Source: DASUFI01 sp036274635
GTDB taxonomy: Bacteria; Planctomycetota; B15-G4
Direction of reading: 5' to 3'
Length of the DNA: 14,319 nt
Assembly: GCA_036274635.1 (NCBI GenBank)
Contig: DASUFI010000279.1
Span: forward strand, 1 to 14,319
In this document: one piece after another, positions 11,974-14,319 of the stretch
Position numbering within the stretch: position 1 is the stretch's first letter
Layout of the letters: every line of letters begins with the position of its first letter
Notes under the pieces: model-generated
What the model saw: only the letters and a program-made list of their open reading frames with translations
The model's database searches: none
Told to the model about the DNA's origin: nothing
Made by a program: the position numbers and the translations under genes

Positions 11974-14319
11974 TCAGCCCGCGAGCAGTCCGCGCGCGTC
12001 GCTGACTTCGGGCAGGTCCACGCTGCCCCAGCGACGCAGGAACTCCTCGAGGAGCTGCCGGCCCTCGTCGGTCCGCCCCGCCTGCAGCGCCAGCCTCCCG
12101 CGCTGATAGAGCGAGAGCACCCACGGGATCGGCTGCCGGAGGCGCTCGAGGCCGCTCGCGCCCAGCCCGGCCCAAGCCGCCTCGGCGGTGGCTGCGTCGC
12201 CGTCGGCCAGCGCAGCGCGCGCGAGGCCGTCGCGCACCCACGGGCCGAGGCTGTCCTCGTGCACGTACCAGTCCTCCATGAGGTGGCCCGAGTCGACCAG
12301 CGCCGCGAAGCCGACGCGCGCCTCGGCAGGCCGGCCGTCGGCCAGCGCCAGCTCGGCCGCGAGCGCGTCGCGGTACAGCGCCGCGGCGGGGCTCCAGCCG
12401 CTCATGACGAGCTCGTTCAGCGTGGCGAGGCGCGCCTGCGCGGTGTCGCGATCGTGGTCGCGCAGCGCCATGAGCGCGTCCATGTACAGGCAGCGGTAGC
12501 TCTCGGGCTGGAGTTCCAGCGCCGCGCGCGTCTGCTCGCGCGCCGCGCCCACGTCGCCGCGCAGGGCGAGCAGCCAGCCCAACCGGTGGCGCGCGCCATT
12601 GCGCAGGCTGGTGTGGAAGCCGTCGCGGCTCACCTGGCCGGGCACCTCGCTGGCCTGTCGCTCGAGCTCGGCGGCGTCCGCGAGCCGGCCGTGCGCCGCG
12701 AGGATGTTGGCGCGCAGGTCGAGGTCAAGCACGAGATAGGAGCCATGGACATCGGCCAGCCCATCCACCAGCTCGGGCACGCTACGCGCCAGCAGGGCCT
12801 TGACCGAGGGCCGCTCGTCGCCCGCCGCGAGGAAGTCGGGCACCAGGGGATCGGGCAGGAGCCGAGCGGCTTCGTCGAAGTGGCCCTCCCACAAGGCGAG
12901 CGTGCCTTGCAGCGCCGGCAGGTTGAACGGCGCGAGCGGCATCCAATCCTTGATCTGCGCGCGCGCCGCATCCCAGCGTCGCAGTCGCAGCAGGGCCTGC
13001 AACTCGTGGTCGTAGACGAGGGACAGGCCTGGATCGAGCGCCAGCAATCGACTGTAGCTCGCGGCCGCCTTCTCCGAGTCGCTGCGCGAGGCCGAGTGCG
13101 TGTAGATCTCGCCCAAGCTGTACAGCGCGTCGGCGTTGTCCGGGTCGCGCTCGAGGACGCGCAGGAGCGCGGGCACCTCCACGCTGTGGTCCTCGCCGTT
13201 CCTGGTGGACGAGGCGAGCGCATCCAGGACGAGCTGCAGGTTCGGCGGAAGCTTGTCGCGGAAGGCCAGTGTCCGCTGCATGGCGCGGTCCGCCTCGGCG
13301 AACTCGCCCGTCCAGATGAGCGCCATGTTCAGCCGGTACTGGGCCAGCGCGAAGGCCGGGTCGATGGCCGTGGCCTCGCGCAGCGCGGCGATCGCCCCGG
13401 GCAGGTCGCTGCGCAGCAGGCCCTCGAGGCCCTTCACGAAGGCGCGGTAGGCGTCCACCGACGTCGTCAGCTGTTCGGCCAGCGCCCGCCGCGCGTCCTC
13501 GGGCATGGCGGGCTCCTTCAGCGCCGCGCGGATCTGGTGTCCCAGCGAGTCCGCCAGCGTGAAGACGCCCGAGGGCCCGGTGCCGCGGGCCTGGAGCGTC
13601 GCGAGCGTCTGGCCGGTGTCGATGTCGACGATGTCGGCCCCCGCGACGAGCTCATTCGCCTCGGGCCGCACGCGACCGAGGATCATCGTGTTCGCCCCGG
13701 CCTTCTCGGCGACGTCGATGGCGTTCGAGCGGTCGACGTGAGCGTCCGCGACACCCAGCCGCCGCGCCGCGTCGAGGAGGAGCTTGTCGGACACGAGCTC
13801 CAGCCCGCCGCCGGCGGACAGGTTGCCGCTGACCAGTCGCGCCAGCATCGCGCCCGTCTTGGCGCTGTCGCCGGGATCGGCCTGGTTCTCGAAGTCCATG
13901 ACGGCGACGACCTGCTGTCGCGGCGGGGGCCGCGACCAGACGAGGAACACCGCCAGCGCCGCCGCCACCACCGCCAGACCCGCCATGCCCCACGCCGCCA
14001 CCCGGCTCAGCCGCCGCGCCTGCGCGCGATCCGTCTCCAGCGCCAGCCGGCGCAGCGCCTCGGCGACGTCGGCCATGCGCTGCGTGCGCTCGGCCGGATC
14101 CTTGCGCAGCGCCTGCTCGACGAGGGCGACGAAGGCCTTGGGCAGGTCGGGCCGCAGCTCCGCGAGCGGCGGCGGCTCGCGCTGCATCACGGCGTCCAGG
14201 GTGTCCTGCAGGTCGCGCCCCTCGAAGGCCGGCCGCCCGGTGGCCATCTCGTACAGCAGGCTGCCGAAGGAGAAGACGTCCGTGCGCGCATCCAGCGGCT
14301 GGCCGCGCGCCTGCTCGGG
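11974..14319 (-). CDS. Hanks-type Ser/Thr kinase with TolB/CsgG-like domain and TPRs (5' end outside window)
   Basis: The C-terminal 781 residues of a membrane Ser/Thr kinase; the ATP site and HRD loop lie beyond the right edge. The visible part opens at the APE-equivalent PEQ (1-3) and continues with DVFSFGSLLYEMATGRPAF (14-32), subdomain IX, and the terminal kinase helices to about 95. A TM helix follows (about 107-128). Residues about 135-275 start VVAVMDFENQ and run through a fold resembling the TolB-N/CsgG/FlgO-like domains attached to bacterial cyclases and kinases (VDIDTGQTLATLQA). The remainder is TPR-like helical repeats (for example AFALAQYRLNMALIWTGEF, ALYSLGEIYTHS). By topology the TolB-like and TPR parts are outside the cytoplasm, as a sensor would be. 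The partner and substrates are unknown. It is not closely similar to the kinase at 2463-4910 beyond the shared plan. Confidence 0.92.
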   Translation of the reverse strand, partial: PEQARGQPLDARTDVFSFGSLLYEMATGRPAFEGRDLQDTLDAVMQREPPPLAELRPDLPKAFVALVEQALRKDPAERTQRMADVAEALRRLALETDRAQARRLSRVAAWGMAGLAVVAAALAVFLVWSRPPPRQQVVAVMDFENQADPGDSAKTGAMLARLVSGNLSAGGGLELVSDKLLLDAARRLGVADAHVDRSNAIDVAEKAGANTMILGRVRPEANELVAGADIVDIDTGQTLATLQARGTGPSGVFTLADSLGHQIRAALKEPAMPEDARRALAEQLTTSVDAYRAFVKGLEGLLRSDLPGAIAALREATAIDPAFALAQYRLNMALIWTGEFAEADRAMQRTLAFRDKLPPNLQLVLDALASSTRNGEDHSVEVPALLRVLERDPDNADALYSLGEIYTHSASRSDSEKAAASYSRLLALDPGLSLVYDHELQALLRLRRWDAARAQIKDWMPLAPFNLPALQGTLALWEGHFDEAARLLPDPLVPDFLAAGDERPSVKALLARSVPELVDGLADVHGSYLVLDLDLRANILAAHGRLADAAELERQASEVPGQVSRDGFHTSLRNGARHRLGWLLALRGDVGAAREQTRAALELQPESYRCLYMDALMALRDHDRDTAQARLATLNELVMSGWSPAAALYRDALAAELALADGRPAEARVGFAALVDSGHLMEDWYVHEDSLGPWVRDGLARAALADGDAATAEAAWAGLGASGLERLRQPIPWVLSLYQRGRLALQAGRTDEGRQLLEEFLRRWGSVDLPEVSDARGLLAG

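Overview
The window is dense, very GC-rich bacterial chromosome (roughly 70% G+C by eye). There are nine protein genes, no RNA genes, no mobile elements and no CRISPR. The best guess for the host is a member of the Planctomycetota. The grounds are two Hanks-type kinases with C-terminal TPR arrays, kinase wording typical of that phylum (DLAVICLKALEK, then AADLRRFLAGEPI), large exported beta-helix and FG-GAP proteins, and a C-terminal domain ending SNALxGxTP on two unrelated exported proteins. This is inference from protein style; no marker gene is present.

Layout. On the minus strand, read right to left, a VOC-fold protein (5390-4965), a TPR receptor kinase (4910-2463), a 110-residue exported Cys-containing protein (2176-1844) and an exported beta-helix protein (1711-53) follow one another. 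A plus-strand SGNH hydrolase (5468-6607) diverges from the VOC gene. It converges on a DUF885 metallopeptidase-like lipoprotein (8380-6644). That gene is divergent from another putative lipoprotein (8520-9590), which converges on a six-unit FG-GAP protein (11406-9604). A small unknown gene (11659-11967, plus) converges on a second receptor kinase, whose N-terminal half lies beyond the right edge (14319-11974). At least seven of the nine products carry an export signal or membrane segment, so the region is mainly about the cell envelope. Nothing shows a single pathway; the genes look like an envelope and signalling neighbourhood, not one operon.

The most interesting signals are regulatory or architectural. 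(1) Four genes without a Shine-Dalgarno have a TAnnnT hexamer 6 or 7 nt before the start codon, the geometry of leaderless transcripts. Genes with a clear Shine-Dalgarno lack this. (2) The FG-GAP gene leader has a perfect 11-bp hairpin whose 7-nt loop is fully complementary to the sequence overlapping its own AGGAGG, which could form a pseudoknot switch. (3) The small exported protein is preceded by a 16-bp perfect palindrome plus a third copy of its half-site, giving two mutually exclusive hairpins. (4) The beta-helix and FG-GAP proteins, built from different repeats, end in the same domain of about 115 residues, a candidate sorting or anchoring module.
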